Source: Nitrosospira multiformis (lineage in GTDB: Bacteria; Pseudomonadota; Gammaproteobacteria; Burkholderiales; Nitrosomonadaceae). Taken from it: a stretch of DNA of 64,000 nt. Position numbers and translations under genes: made by a program. This document shows positions 54,575 to 63,977 of this stretch, in pieces. The stretch lies in assembly GCF_900103165.1 (NCBI RefSeq), contig NZ_FNKY01000001.1:868001-932000 (forward strand), given 5' to 3'. A model generated the notes under the pieces. It was not told the origin of the DNA, did no database searches, and was given only the letters and a program-made list of their open reading frames with translations. How positions within the stretch are numbered: the first letter of the stretch is position 1; each line of letters starts with the position of its first letter.

Positions 54575-57118
54575 ATGGGAAAAACCTTAATCATCGCCGA
54601 GAAGCCTTCCGTTGCCGCCGATATCGCGCGGGTATTAGGGGGTTTTACCAAGCACACCGATTACTTCGAGAGTGATCAGTATGTGTTGTCATCGGCTGTC
54701 GGCCATTTGCTTGAGCTTGCGGTACCGGAGCAATACGAAGTCAAACGCGGGAAATGGAGTTTTTCCAATTTACCGGTAATTCCACCGTACTTTGACCTTA
54801 ATCCCATCGAGAAAACAGAGTCGCGCCTGAAGCTTTTAACCAAGCTCATCAAACGCAAGGACGTGAACGAGCTTATCAATGCCTGTGACGCGGGACGGGA
54901 AGGGGAATTGATTTTTCGTTACATTGCGCGTCACGCGGGAACCACGAAACCGGTGAAACGGCTTTGGCTGCAATCCATGACCCCTGCCTCAATTCGCGAG
55001 GGATTTACCAAATTGCTTGATGATGCTGCTGTTCAGCCGCTGGCGGAAGCAGCTGTGAGCCGCTCGGAAGCCGACTGGCTCGTGGGTATAAATGGCACTC
55101 GCGCCATGACCGCGTTCAATTCTCAGGAAGGCGGATTTCATAAGACCACTGTGGGACGAGTGCAAACCCCGACTCTGGCAATCCTGATTGAGCGGGAAGA
55201 CACGATCAGGAAATTTGTTCCCCGCAATTACTGGGAAGTACACGGCACGTTTGCCGCTAAAGCAGGCATGTATAACGGACGCTGGTTCGACGAAAAGTTT
55301 TCAAAAGACAAAAAGGATAGCGAACAAAAAGCCGAGCGATTGTGGGATCAGGGCAAGGCTGAGGCTATCCGCGCCAAATGTCAGGATAAACCCGGTACCG
55401 TCAGCGAAGAAAGCAAGCCCACCACGGAAATCTGCCCGCTACTGTATGACCTTACCAGTTTGCAGCGCGATGCTAATGGGCGCTTTGGTTTCTCCGCCAA
55501 AACAACGTTAGGGCTGGCCCAGGCGTTATATGAGAAGCATAAGGCGTTAACCTACCCGCGCACAGACTCGCGTGCGCTACCGGAAGATTATATTGGAACC
55601 GTCAAGGATACCCTCAATTCATTGGAACAGACCCGTTACAGTATATTTGCCAAACAGATTCTCAAAGCGGACTGGGTCAAACCCAATAAGCGGGTGTTTA
55701 ACAACGCAAAGATTTCCGATCACTTCGCCATTATTCCAACCTCGCTTGAACCCAAGGGTCTGAACGATGCGGAAGCGAAACTTTATGATCTCGTGACCAA
55801 GCGGTTCTTGGCCATTTTTTATCCTGCCGCCGAATTTCTTGTTACGACTCGAATCACCCGTGTGGAGAACGAGCCATTCAAAACCGAAGGTAAGGTAATG
55901 GTCAATCCTGGCTGGCAGGCGGTCTACGGCAAGGAAATTCATGCCGAGAGCGCAAATGCTGACTCGACTCTGGTTGCGGTGAATCCGGATGAACCGGTGC
56001 TTGCCAGGGAAGTTAACGTCGTCGCCAGTAAGACCCGGCCCCCCGCCAGATTCAATGAAGCCACGTTGCTGTCGGCCATGGAAGGCGCGGGTAAACTGGT
56101 GGAAGACGAAGATCTTCGGGAAGCCATGAGTGCGAAAGGACTGGGCACGCCCGCCACTCGGGCTTCGATTATCGAAGGCCTGGTGTTCGAAAACTATATG
56201 CAACGCGTGGGACGGGAATTGCAGCCTACCGCCAAGGCATTTTCACTGATTACATTATTGCGTGGACTGAAGGTGCCTGAATTGACCTCACCGGAATTAA
56301 CGGGTGACTGGGAATTCAAACTCCGTCAGATCGAGCAGGGCAAACTCGAACGCCACAAATTCATGGAAGAAATCGCCGGCATGACGAATCATATGGTGAC
56401 ACAGGCGAAAAGTCATCGCGGTGAAACCATAAGCGGAGATTTTTCCACGCTTAAGTCCCCTTGCCCCAAATGCAGTGGCATCGTGCAGGAGACTTACAAG
56501 AAATTTCAGTGTCAGAAATGCGATTTTGCGTTATGGAAAATTCTGGCCGGGCGGCAATTCGAAACTGAGGAAATGGAGCAACTGATCACCCGGCGCGAAG
56601 TGGGTCCGTTGCAAGGCTTTCGTAGCAAAATGGGGCGGCTGTTTAATGCTAACATCAAGCTTACCGACGAATTTGAAATGAAATTTGATTTTGGTAGCGA
56701 CAATGAGGAAAGCGCCGAAATTATCGACTTTTCCGGCCAGGAATCACTGGGGAAATGTCCTCGCTGCGGTGGCAGGGTATTCGATCATGGTATGAGCTAC
56801 ACGTGTGAGAAAGCTGTCGGTTCGGCGCGCACCTGCAATTTCAAAATTGGAAAAATAATCCTTATGCGTCCTCTTGAACGCGAGCAGGTCGAAAAACTGT
56901 TACGTACCGGTAAAACCGATTTGTTGCCAAAATTCATATCCAAGAAAGGAAGGCCATTCTCAGCTTATCTGGTGGCGGGTGCCGAGGGAAAAGTGGGATT
57001 CGAGTTTGAGCCCAGGGAATCAAAAACAAAAACAACAGCGGCAACCACAGTAACTAAGGCGGCAAGACCAAAATCCAGGACATCCGCCGTTAAGAAAACT
57101 ACTGTCCGGAAATCATGA
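54575..57118 (+). CDS. topB: DNA topoisomerase III (TopB-like, type IA)
   Basis: 847 residues from ATG 54575, which has AGGAG five bases upstream. TOPRIM motif LIIAEKPSVAADIARVLGG at the start with DxD-type NACDAGREGELIFRY, and the active-site tyrosine in LTYPRTDSRALP (about residue 327). The C-terminus has two zinc-ribbon-like parts (CPKCSG...CQKC and CPRCGG) and a Lys/Thr/Ala-rich tail (KTKTTAATTVTKAARPKSRT). The longer length relative to E. coli TopB (653) is from these additions, a form common in Proteobacteria. Decatenation and recombination-intermediate resolution are expected. Confidence 0.94.
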   Translation: MGKTLIIAEKPSVAADIARVLGGFTKHTDYFESDQYVLSSAVGHLLELAVPEQYEVKRGKWSFSNLPVIPPYFDLNPIEKTESRLKLLTKLIKRKDVNELINACDAGREGELIFRYIARHAGTTKPVKRLWLQSMTPASIREGFTKLLDDAAVQPLAEAAVSRSEADWLVGINGTRAMTAFNSQEGGFHKTTVGRVQTPTLAILIEREDTIRKFVPRNYWEVHGTFAAKAGMYNGRWFDEKFSKDKKDSEQKAERLWDQGKAEAIRAKCQDKPGTVSEESKPTTEICPLLYDLTSLQRDANGRFGFSAKTTLGLAQALYEKHKALTYPRTDSRALPEDYIGTVKDTLNSLEQTRYSIFAKQILKADWVKPNKRVFNNAKISDHFAIIPTSLEPKGLNDAEAKLYDLVTKRFLAIFYPAAEFLVTTRITRVENEPFKTEGKVMVNPGWQAVYGKEIHAESANADSTLVAVNPDEPVLAREVNVVASKTRPPARFNEATLLSAMEGAGKLVEDEDLREAMSAKGLGTPATRASIIEGLVFENYMQRVGRELQPTAKAFSLITLLRGLKVPELTSPELTGDWEFKLRQIEQGKLERHKFMEEIAGMTNHMVTQAKSHRGETISGDFSTLKSPCPKCSGIVQETYKKFQCQKCDFALWKILAGRQFETEEMEQLITRREVGPLQGFRSKMGRLFNANIKLTDEFEMKFDFGSDNEESAEIIDFSGQESLGKCPRCGGRVFDHGMSYTCEKAVGSARTCNFKIGKIILMRPLEREQVEKLLRTGKTDLLPKFISKKGRPFSAYLVAGAEGKVGFEFEPRESKTKTTAATTVTKAARPKSRTSAVKKTTVRKS

Positions 57119-57166
57119 TAGTTTCGATAGGCTACGCTGGAACGCTGCAAATGCTTGTTGGGTGCC

Positions 57167-57445
57167 TCATTCCTCGGTAGACGGTACCTGATTTTTTTCA
57201 ATATAGGACACAATATCTCCGACGCAGGTAAATCCTTTCGCTTCTTCGCTATCAAAATTAATACCGAATGTATCTTCCGCATCGAACAAAAGTTGAATCG
57301 TATCCATGGAGTCAAGTCCGAGGTCTTCAAATTTCGAAGACCTGTTTATGGTGGAAGCATCCAGGTTCTCCACTTTCGTCGCGATAAACTGTATTACCTT
57401 TGCTTCAATATCCACTGTATCCATAGTCTGGTTCCGTTCCTTCAT
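57167..57445 (-). CDS. Acyl carrier protein
   Basis: 92 residues from ATG 57445, or 85 from ATG 57424. The phosphopantetheine serine is in DLGLDSMDTIQ; the acidic helices (LLFDAEDTFGINFDSEEA) are typical. ATG 57445 overlaps the ketosynthase stop as ATGA and implies translational coupling, so I give that start, though MDTVDIEAKV is equally ACP-like. It is not in the normal acpP-fabF fatty-acid cluster and is likely a dedicated carrier for a special acyl product. Confidence 0.9.
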   Translation of the reverse strand: MKERNQTMDTVDIEAKVIQFIATKVENLDASTINRSSKFEDLGLDSMDTIQLLFDAEDTFGINFDSEEAKGFTCVGDIVSYIEKNQVPSTEE

Positions 57446-58662
57446 TCAAGGGTTGTGAAGATAATACTTGCATTGTTGCCGCCAAATCCAAAAGCATTAC
57501 ATAGGGCGCTCCGTGGGTTCCTCTGTTGTGCGCGGTTGGGTATGTAATCAAGATCGCATTCCGGATCAGCCTCATCAAGATTGATAGTCGGATGTACCGT
57601 ACCGGTATGAAGAGCCATGATAGCAGCGATGCTGCCGATGGCAGCCGATGCGCCGATAGAATGTCCAACCATGGATTTGGTGGCACTGATGGCAATATCT
57701 CCGGCCCGGTCGCCAAAGAGATTTTTAATGGCACGGGTTTCCACGGTATCTCCAAGGGGGGTGGATGTCGCGTGTGCATTGATATGGTCGATGGAGTCGG
57801 TGTTCATGCCGGCGTCCATAACTGCCGCCCGCATTGCGGTTATCTGGCCTTCCATGTCCGGCATTACGATATGCGTCGCATCGCATGCCTGTCCATAGCC
57901 AGCCAGGCAGGCATATATTTTTGCCCCTCGATGTTGGGCCTGTTCTTCCCTCTCCAGGATAAGTACGCCCGCGCCTTCCGCCATAACGAATCCATCCCGG
58001 CCCTTGGCGAAAGGCCGGGATGCTCGTGCTGGATCAGTGTTGGAGCCGATAGTCAGCGCATGCAATGCTTCGAAACCCGTCATGGTCAGCGGTAATACGC
58101 AACCTTCCGCGCCCCCGGCAATCACGGCGTCGGCTCTTCCCGTCCGTAAAAGGTCAAGAGCCATGCCGATTGCGTTGGCTCCGGAAGAGCATGCCGTGCT
58201 GCAGGTCAGATTCACCCCTTTCAATTGATGTTTGATCGCGATCCAGGCAGCCGCGGAATTTGCCATGGTTCGAGGTACCGTGAACGGCGGTATAGGCTGA
58301 TTTCGAAACTTGCGCATGGCGGAAGATTCAAAGGTGGCGAATCCGCCCATTCCTGAACCTATGCTTACGGCCAAACGCTGCGGTGCATACGCATCCAGGC
58401 CACCCGCGTCTTCCAGCGCGAGTTTGGTGGCCAGTAGCGCCAGTTGGGTGAATCTGTCCGTTTGCTCCATATACTTGGCTGTCAGAAAACTGGCGGGATC
58501 GAACCCCGGGATCTCTCCCGCCACTCGAGAGCGCTGACTGGATGCATCGAAACCCGTAATCTTTCGGATACCACTGACACCATTGACAGCCGCTGTCCAA
58601 AATTGGTCAACGCCTATGCCAATTGGCGAAACAATACCCATTCCCGTAACGACTATGCGCAT
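57442..58662 (-). CDS. Beta-ketoacyl-ACP synthase (FabF-like)
   Basis: Condensing enzyme of 406 residues from ATG 58662. Catalytic Cys in STACSSGANAIGMA, His in NAHATSTPLGD and the second His in SMVGHSIGASAAIG: the complete C-H-H triad of elongating KAS II enzymes. It is coupled to an ACP by a four-base overlap. No fabG, malonyl transferase or chain-length factor is near, so it might be a second FabF or part of a dedicated lipid pathway. Start by TTG at 58668 is rejected. Confidence 0.93.
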   Translation of the reverse strand: MRIVVTGMGIVSPIGIGVDQFWTAAVNGVSGIRKITGFDASSQRSRVAGEIPGFDPASFLTAKYMEQTDRFTQLALLATKLALEDAGGLDAYAPQRLAVSIGSGMGGFATFESSAMRKFRNQPIPPFTVPRTMANSAAAWIAIKHQLKGVNLTCSTACSSGANAIGMALDLLRTGRADAVIAGGAEGCVLPLTMTGFEALHALTIGSNTDPARASRPFAKGRDGFVMAEGAGVLILEREEQAQHRGAKIYACLAGYGQACDATHIVMPDMEGQITAMRAAVMDAGMNTDSIDHINAHATSTPLGDTVETRAIKNLFGDRAGDIAISATKSMVGHSIGASAAIGSIAAIMALHTGTVHPTINLDEADPECDLDYIPNRAQQRNPRSALCNAFGFGGNNASIIFTTLE

Positions 58663-58822
58663 ACACAACCAGGATTAGTCATCAAATTCGAAAAACAGCG
58701 CAAGAAAGAAATAAAGTGGACAGTTTTGCGCGACAAAATCAGCGATTCTATCTGTCGCAGTTCTGAAATTAAAAGGACTATTTGATCTTCGAGCCTGCTA
58801 TCGGGTTTCTTGAAATCGCGAA

Positions 58823-59077
58823 TTACTGCGCATTAAATATGACGGGGAACAGGTACCTCAATACAGCCCCCATGATCCAGATAATAAGTATTAGACTACC
58901 GATAACGGCCAATCCCTCGGCAATTGCCGATATGAGCGTTGCACCAAGGCTGTCGAATTCCTGATCCCCGGATTCGTTACGCCGGCGGACTCGACGGTGT
59001 CTCACCCACATCTGCAACATAAAGACGACAGGGATAAGAGCCAGAGAAATTAACAGGCTATATTCAGGACTATCCAT
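58823..59077 (-). CDS. Small two-helix membrane protein
   Basis: 84 residues from ATG 59077 with GAGG about ten bases before it. Two hydrophobic segments: SLLISLALIPVVFMLQMW (about 7-24) and AEGLAVIGSLILIIWIMGAV, with a basic stretch RHRRVRRRNES between, so both ends may be periplasmic. I do not recognise the family. It is about 160 bases upstream of the ketosynthase/ACP pair on the same strand. Confidence 0.6.
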   Translation of the reverse strand: MDSPEYSLLISLALIPVVFMLQMWVRHRRVRRRNESGDQEFDSLGATLISAIAEGLAVIGSLILIIWIMGAVLRYLFPVIFNAQ

Positions 59078-59608
59078 CAATCATTAACCTCTTTGTAAAG
59101 TATGGCCAGGGAATTTTAACTATTTTTCTTGTGGCCTGTAAGGCTGTTAATAATCACTTTCCCTCTATTTTTCACTTGCGGGTAACTACTCAGCATTGTA
59201 TTTGTTAAGTAGAAGGAACAGCGCTTCTTTTGAAGATTCAGACGAGGCGTTATCGCCCCTGACCTGCATACTCGCGAATTAAGCGCCTTTGTCACAAGTA
59301 AATGATATCGCAAATGCCCCAATGGTAAAATTAACAAAAGTATGAATTTCAATGCCCAATCTTGGCCCGATGAGCAATAGAAGGTTTGTTGAAATCCGGT
59401 TTGCCGTTAATCAGTAATTATAATAGCACACGTCATCAATGTGCCATCGAGTTAACGCACCGGGCGTCAAACGGACGTTGATAATGGGTAAGGCCGAATG
59501 AACGAAACTCAATAGCCGATTAAGTTTGCCTGGGCTCTAACCGGATACTGTGGTCTTTGACATACGATATTTTAGCGTAATGGTTTCCTTGATTATTCAT
59601 ATTCCGTC
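59078..59608. other. Divergent intergenic region
   Basis: About 530 bases, AT-rich. A 78-codon minus-strand frame at 59116-59352 has no recognisable product and poor composition. It should contain promoters for the small membrane protein and the acyltransferase gene on either side; I could not assign them. Confidence 0.4.
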
Positions 59609-60763
59609 ATGAATGAAAAGCCTGGTCTGCCAATAGGCGGTGCTGTAGTCGTACGCCCGGTCACAAGTTATCGTGAGATGGGGATATTTATCGATATTCC
59701 CTGGCGCATATATGCGGATGACCCGATGTGGGTACCCCCTCTGCGCCTGGAGCGGCGACTGCATTTCTCCCGATTCAATCCATTTTTCAAACACGGAGAA
59801 TGGCAAGCATGGATTGCATACCGGAACAATCAGCCGGTGGGGAGGATCTGTGCCCAAATTGATCAACTGCACCGGCAGCGCTATGGTGAGGATACGGGTC
59901 ATTTTGGTTCGCTGGAAGGGATGGATGACACGGAGGTATTCGCTGCGCTTCTACATACTGCTGAGGAGTGGCTGACTGCCCGGCATACCCGGCATGTCAG
60001 CGGACCATTCAATTTATCCATCAATCAGGAGTGCGGCATCCTGGTGGAGGGTTTCGATACGCCGCCGATGGTGATGATGCCGCATTCCCGCGTATGGTAC
60101 GGTCGATTACTCGAAGAGCAAGGCTATCAACCGTTGCGGGATCTGCTTGCCTATTGGGCGGAGGTTGACCATAAGATGCCCCGATTGATGAATACCGTGA
60201 TTGAAAGATTTTCCGGACAGGTACGGTTACGTACACTACGCCGCGACAAATTTGGCGAAGAGATGGAAATATTGCGTGATATATTCAATGATGCCTGGTC
60301 GGAGAATTGGGGCTTCGTTCCTTTTACCAAAGCCGAATTTGCCGAGCTTGGCAGCAGTCTTCGTCTGCTTGTGCCCGATGAGTTCATTCAGATTGCCGAA
60401 GTTGAGGGTCACCCGGCGGCATTTATGGTCGGATTGCCCAACCTTAACGAAATATTCGCCGAGCTTAATGGCAGTTTGTTTCCATTCGGCTGGATGCGAA
60501 TGATCAACTACCTTAAATCCAGAGGGGTTTGTACCGGCCGGATACCGTTGATGGGAGTACGCAAGCAATTTCAGAGCTCCCCGATCGGCATGGCGCTGGC
60601 GATTATGATAATCGATGCGCCGCGGCAGGCAGCGCTTTCCAGAGGGATCCAGGCGGTTGAACTGTCATGGATACTTGAGGATAACAAGGCAATGCGTGCA
60701 ATCCTTGATTACCTGGGTTGCCGGCAGTACAAGCGTTACCGGATTTTTGGCAAGACGTTGTAA
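59609..60763 (+). CDS. GNAT-like N-acetyltransferase family protein
   Basis: 384 residues. The N-terminal part (IPWRIYADDPMWVPPLRLE, HGEWQAWIAYRNNQPVGRI) and C-terminal part (AFMVGLPNLNEIF, AVELSWILEDNKAMRAILDYLGCR) resemble a large uncharacterised acyl-CoA N-acyltransferase family with duplicated GNAT folds. The substrate is unknown. It forms a plus-strand pair with the nucleotidyltransferase 49 bases on and is divergent from the ketosynthase/ACP genes, hinting at a shared lipid-related task (inference). Confidence 0.75.
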   Translation: MNEKPGLPIGGAVVVRPVTSYREMGIFIDIPWRIYADDPMWVPPLRLERRLHFSRFNPFFKHGEWQAWIAYRNNQPVGRICAQIDQLHRQRYGEDTGHFGSLEGMDDTEVFAALLHTAEEWLTARHTRHVSGPFNLSINQECGILVEGFDTPPMVMMPHSRVWYGRLLEEQGYQPLRDLLAYWAEVDHKMPRLMNTVIERFSGQVRLRTLRRDKFGEEMEILRDIFNDAWSENWGFVPFTKAEFAELGSSLRLLVPDEFIQIAEVEGHPAAFMVGLPNLNEIFAELNGSLFPFGWMRMINYLKSRGVCTGRIPLMGVRKQFQSSPIGMALAIMIIDAPRQAALSRGIQAVELSWILEDNKAMRAILDYLGCRQYKRYRIFGKTL

Positions 60764-60812
60764 TCGATAGTTGACGAACAAGATGGTGTCAGAGTGAGAA
60801 TCAAAGCGTGCG

Positions 60813-61655
60813 ATGAATAAAACTGATCAATTTACCGCCATCGTGCTGGCCGCGGACCGCGCAGCGGGTGACCCGGTGGCGGCTAAAACGGGCATGGCCT
60901 GCAAGGCGTTTGCACCGATCTATGGAACACCGATGATCATTCGCGTGCTGGATGCGCTGGAAGCCAGTAATATGGTGAAGACGATCATCATATGTGGACC
61001 GCCCAAGTCCGCAATCCCCGGTTGTCCCGAGCTGGAAAGGCGAATCGCAAGCGGGCGGGTCATCTGGCTGCCGAACCTGGATTCCCCCAGCCGCAGCGCC
61101 GATAGCGGACTCATGCACATCGATCAGAACGCTCCGGTATTACTGACGACAGCCGATCATGCTTTATTGACGCCTTCAATTGTGCGCTACTTCTTAGGTG
61201 AGTCGCAAAAGGCGGATAGCGACGCCACGGTGGGGGTGGTTAAATATGAAGATGTCGCCGCTGCATTTCCCGGCGTAAAGCGAACCGTCATACGTCTGCG
61301 GGATGGCGGCGTCTGCGGCTGCAATCTTTATGCATTTCTTAATCCTCGTGGCCGTGGTTTGGTGTCGTTCTGGCAGCGGGCGGAAGACCTGCGCAAACAT
61401 CCGGGAAAATTGATCGCACAGACTTTCGGCCTTACGCCTGTATTCCTGTACCTATTTGGGTTATTGACGCTCGACCGCGGGTTAAAAGCTGTTTTGGCCA
61501 AAACCGGGATCAAGGTACAGCCGGTATTTTTACCTTTTCCCCAGGCCGGCGTTGATGTCGACAAGGTGGAGGACATGCTGCTTGTGGAGTCCGTCCTGGC
61601 GGGAGCAGTGACGCTTGCTCAAAAGAAAACAGACTCGCCTGACCAGTTTCCATAG
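60813..61655 (+). CDS. MobA-like NTP transferase domain protein
   Basis: 280 residues with a nucleotidyltransferase fold: TAIVLAADRAAGDPVAAKTG at the N-terminus is a degenerate GxGxRxG-K type loop, then IYGTPMIIRVLDAL, TIIICGPPKS, and VLLTTADHALLT as the metal-binding aspartate strand. The consensus Arg/Gly spacing of the first loop is altered (LAADRAAGDP instead of LAGGxSxRMG), so the specificity is unclear. The C-terminal third carries a hydrophobic stretch (FGLTPVFLYLFGLLTLDRG). It precedes lptF by 38 bases. Confidence 0.78.
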   Translation: MNKTDQFTAIVLAADRAAGDPVAAKTGMACKAFAPIYGTPMIIRVLDALEASNMVKTIIICGPPKSAIPGCPELERRIASGRVIWLPNLDSPSRSADSGLMHIDQNAPVLLTTADHALLTPSIVRYFLGESQKADSDATVGVVKYEDVAAAFPGVKRTVIRLRDGGVCGCNLYAFLNPRGRGLVSFWQRAEDLRKHPGKLIAQTFGLTPVFLYLFGLLTLDRGLKAVLAKTGIKVQPVFLPFPQAGVDVDKVEDMLLVESVLAGAVTLAQKKTDSPDQFP

Positions 61656-61693
61656 CATATGGCCGTTTCAGCACCACCTGGCGAGAAGAATCC

Positions 61694-62770
61694 GTGAAAA
61701 TAATAGAACGATATATTACGCGTGAATTGTTGATACCGTTTACGGTAGTGATCATCATTTTGGCGGCATTATTCTCAAGTTTCAGCAGTGCTCGTTTTCT
61801 GTCAGCTGCTGTCACAGAATCGCTGGGTATTGCCGCCATGCTGAAGCTGATACTGCTGCGGACGCTGATTGCCCTGGAAGTACTGATGCCGATCGCTCTT
61901 TACGTCGCTATTGTCATGGGTCTTGGGCGGCTGCACAGGGATCAGGAAATTAATGTATTACGTTCCGCCGGTGTCAGCGATAACCGCATAATTTATGCTG
62001 TACTCATCGTTGCCATTCCCGTGGGAATTATCAGTGGTGTACTTTCTATCTTCGTACGTCCATGGGCCTATGAAGAAAGCTATATCCTGAATGCGCAGGC
62101 GGAGGCTGAATTAAATATGGATCGATTCCAGGCCGGGCGTTTCTATGGAAGCGAAGGCAGCGGCAGAGTCATCTATCTTCAGACCAAGGATAGCACCGGC
62201 AAGGAGATGAAGAATGTATTTCATTACATCAGAAAGAAAGACAGCAGCGAGATTATTGTAGCCAAAGAGGCTCATCCGCAGGAGCCGGCAGCCGGCCAAC
62301 GCCCTCAAATTAATTTGCTTGATGGCGCTACTTACCGGCTGATGCATTCCGAAACGAGAGATATGGTGGTCCGGTTCGAGAAGCTGGTATATTTTACCGA
62401 TAGCGGCAATGTGCTGGATTACAAACGCAAGGCCGCCACCACCATGGTGTTGCAGAAATCTGATCAGCCACGCGATATTGCGGAATTCCAGTGGCGGCTT
62501 TCACGTCCCATTGCCACCATTCTGCTGGCACTTATTGCCATCCCATTCAGCCGCGCCTCACCTCGCCAGGATAAGGGTGAAAAAACTTATTATGTTGCAG
62601 CTTTGGTTTTTGCGATTTACTACATCCTGAATGGATTGGCTCAAACATGGGTGGAGCAGGGAGCCATCGGCAGAGTACCGGGTGTCTGGTGGCTTTACGT
62701 CTTGATGTCCATGGTTGCGTTCAGCTTGCTATCGCCCGGTTTCTGGCGGAAGCTATTCCGGCGCCAATGA
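61694..62770 (+). CDS. lptF: LPS export ABC transporter permease LptF
   Basis: Inner-membrane half of the LptB2FG transporter that extracts lipopolysaccharide. 358 residues beginning IIERYITRELLIPFTVVIIILA with GTG at 61694. Six membrane helices in the YjgP/YjgQ pattern: three N-terminal (about 10-30, 50-75, 97-120), a large periplasmic jellyroll domain, three C-terminal. The stop overlaps the start of lptG (ATGA). LptF normally pairs with LptG in this order. Confidence 0.94.
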   Translation: MKIIERYITRELLIPFTVVIIILAALFSSFSSARFLSAAVTESLGIAAMLKLILLRTLIALEVLMPIALYVAIVMGLGRLHRDQEINVLRSAGVSDNRIIYAVLIVAIPVGIISGVLSIFVRPWAYEESYILNAQAEAELNMDRFQAGRFYGSEGSGRVIYLQTKDSTGKEMKNVFHYIRKKDSSEIIVAKEAHPQEPAAGQRPQINLLDGATYRLMHSETRDMVVRFEKLVYFTDSGNVLDYKRKAATTMVLQKSDQPRDIAEFQWRLSRPIATILLALIAIPFSRASPRQDKGEKTYYVAALVFAIYYILNGLAQTWVEQGAIGRVPGVWWLYVLMSMVAFSLLSPGFWRKLFRRQ

Positions 62771-63831
62771 AAATAATTAATCGCTACCTTGCCCTACAGG
62801 TTTTAATGGGGCTGGGCATCGCTACCGCGGTACTCTTGCCGTTATTCAGCTTTCTCGACCTGTTGGATCAGCTGGACGATGTAGGAAAAGGGACTTATCG
62901 CATCCAGGATGCGTTCCTGCATACCGCGCTATTGCTGCCACGCAGGTTTGTCCAACTTGCACCTTTTATTGCGCTGCTGGGCAATGTGATTGCGTTGGGA
63001 CGGCTGGCTGTTAACTCCGAACTGACCGCATTACGGGTAGCGGGTGTTTCTCCCATTCGTATCAGTCTCGCTCCACTGGGAGTTGGACTGATTCTCTTAT
63101 TATTCATGGCCGTACTGGAACAATTTGTCGCGCCGCAACTTCAGCAGAGGGCTATTTCGTCCCGTGCGGTTGCGCTTGACAAGAGCGCGGCTCTTGGCAA
63201 GAATTTGGGCATCTGGACCCGGGATGAGCGGAATATATTACGTATCGGTGAGATGCTGCATGCAAAAAAGGCTGCGGATATCGAGGTAATGCATTTTGAC
63301 GATAACGGGTTCCTGCTCACCTATACCTATGCCAAGTATGCGGATATCATCGCTGATCATCTATGGGAATTAAGCGACGTCACCATCAAGACATTTACTG
63401 AACAACGCATCGAGTCCGCGAGTACAAAATCGATGAACTGGAGATCATTTCTGAATCCGGATGATATTTCGACACTGACCAAGTCACCTGAGAGTCTTTC
63501 TCCCATCGAGTTGTTTCTGCATGTGCGTTTCTTGCGCGCGACCGGTCAGGAGGCGGATGCCTATGCACTGGCTTTGTGGCGGAAGGCGGGCGGAGCATTG
63601 ACAACCATTGCAATGTTGTTGCTTTCCATTCCCTTTGTTTTCGGATCGGTACGGACGGGCCTTGGCAATAAGCTGGTGCTCGCATCCATGCTTGGAATCA
63701 GTGTTTACCTGTTTGATCAGGTTATCGCGAATGTGGGTTTATTGCTGCATTTGAATCCTGCGCTAACTGCTCTCGGTCCTGGGCTACTGTTGATTGCCCT
63801 TGCTAATTTCTGGTTGCGGCGGGTTTTTTAG
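62767..63831 (+). CDS. lptG: LPS export ABC transporter permease LptG
   Basis: Partner permease of LptF, 354 residues from ATG 62767, beginning MKIINRYLALQVLMGLGIAT; the forty extra codons upstream are in lptF and rejected. The same six-helix and jellyroll layout, with C-terminal LLSIPFVFGSVRTGLG and LFDQVIANVGLL. Translationally coupled to lptF through the ATGA overlap. Confidence 0.95.
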   Translation: MKIINRYLALQVLMGLGIATAVLLPLFSFLDLLDQLDDVGKGTYRIQDAFLHTALLLPRRFVQLAPFIALLGNVIALGRLAVNSELTALRVAGVSPIRISLAPLGVGLILLLFMAVLEQFVAPQLQQRAISSRAVALDKSAALGKNLGIWTRDERNILRIGEMLHAKKAADIEVMHFDDNGFLLTYTYAKYADIIADHLWELSDVTIKTFTEQRIESASTKSMNWRSFLNPDDISTLTKSPESLSPIELFLHVRFLRATGQEADAYALALWRKAGGALTTIAMLLLSIPFVFGSVRTGLGNKLVLASMLGISVYLFDQVIANVGLLLHLNPALTALGPGLLLIALANFWLRRVF

Positions 63832-63977
63832 CCGCTTGCTTATTATTTCCCATTAGAGTAAAAGGATTCGGCACTCGTTCCGGATGGCGTATTGCCGTGG
63901 CAGTGAGACGGCATATATTTCGATCTGTGCGTCCCTCCACACGACCAGCAGCCACTACGAACATAGCAGGTCATTCA

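Noticed and set aside
59116-59352. 78-codon minus-strand frame upstream of the acyltransferase-like gene
   Set aside because: AT-rich, no ribosome site, no recognisable product.
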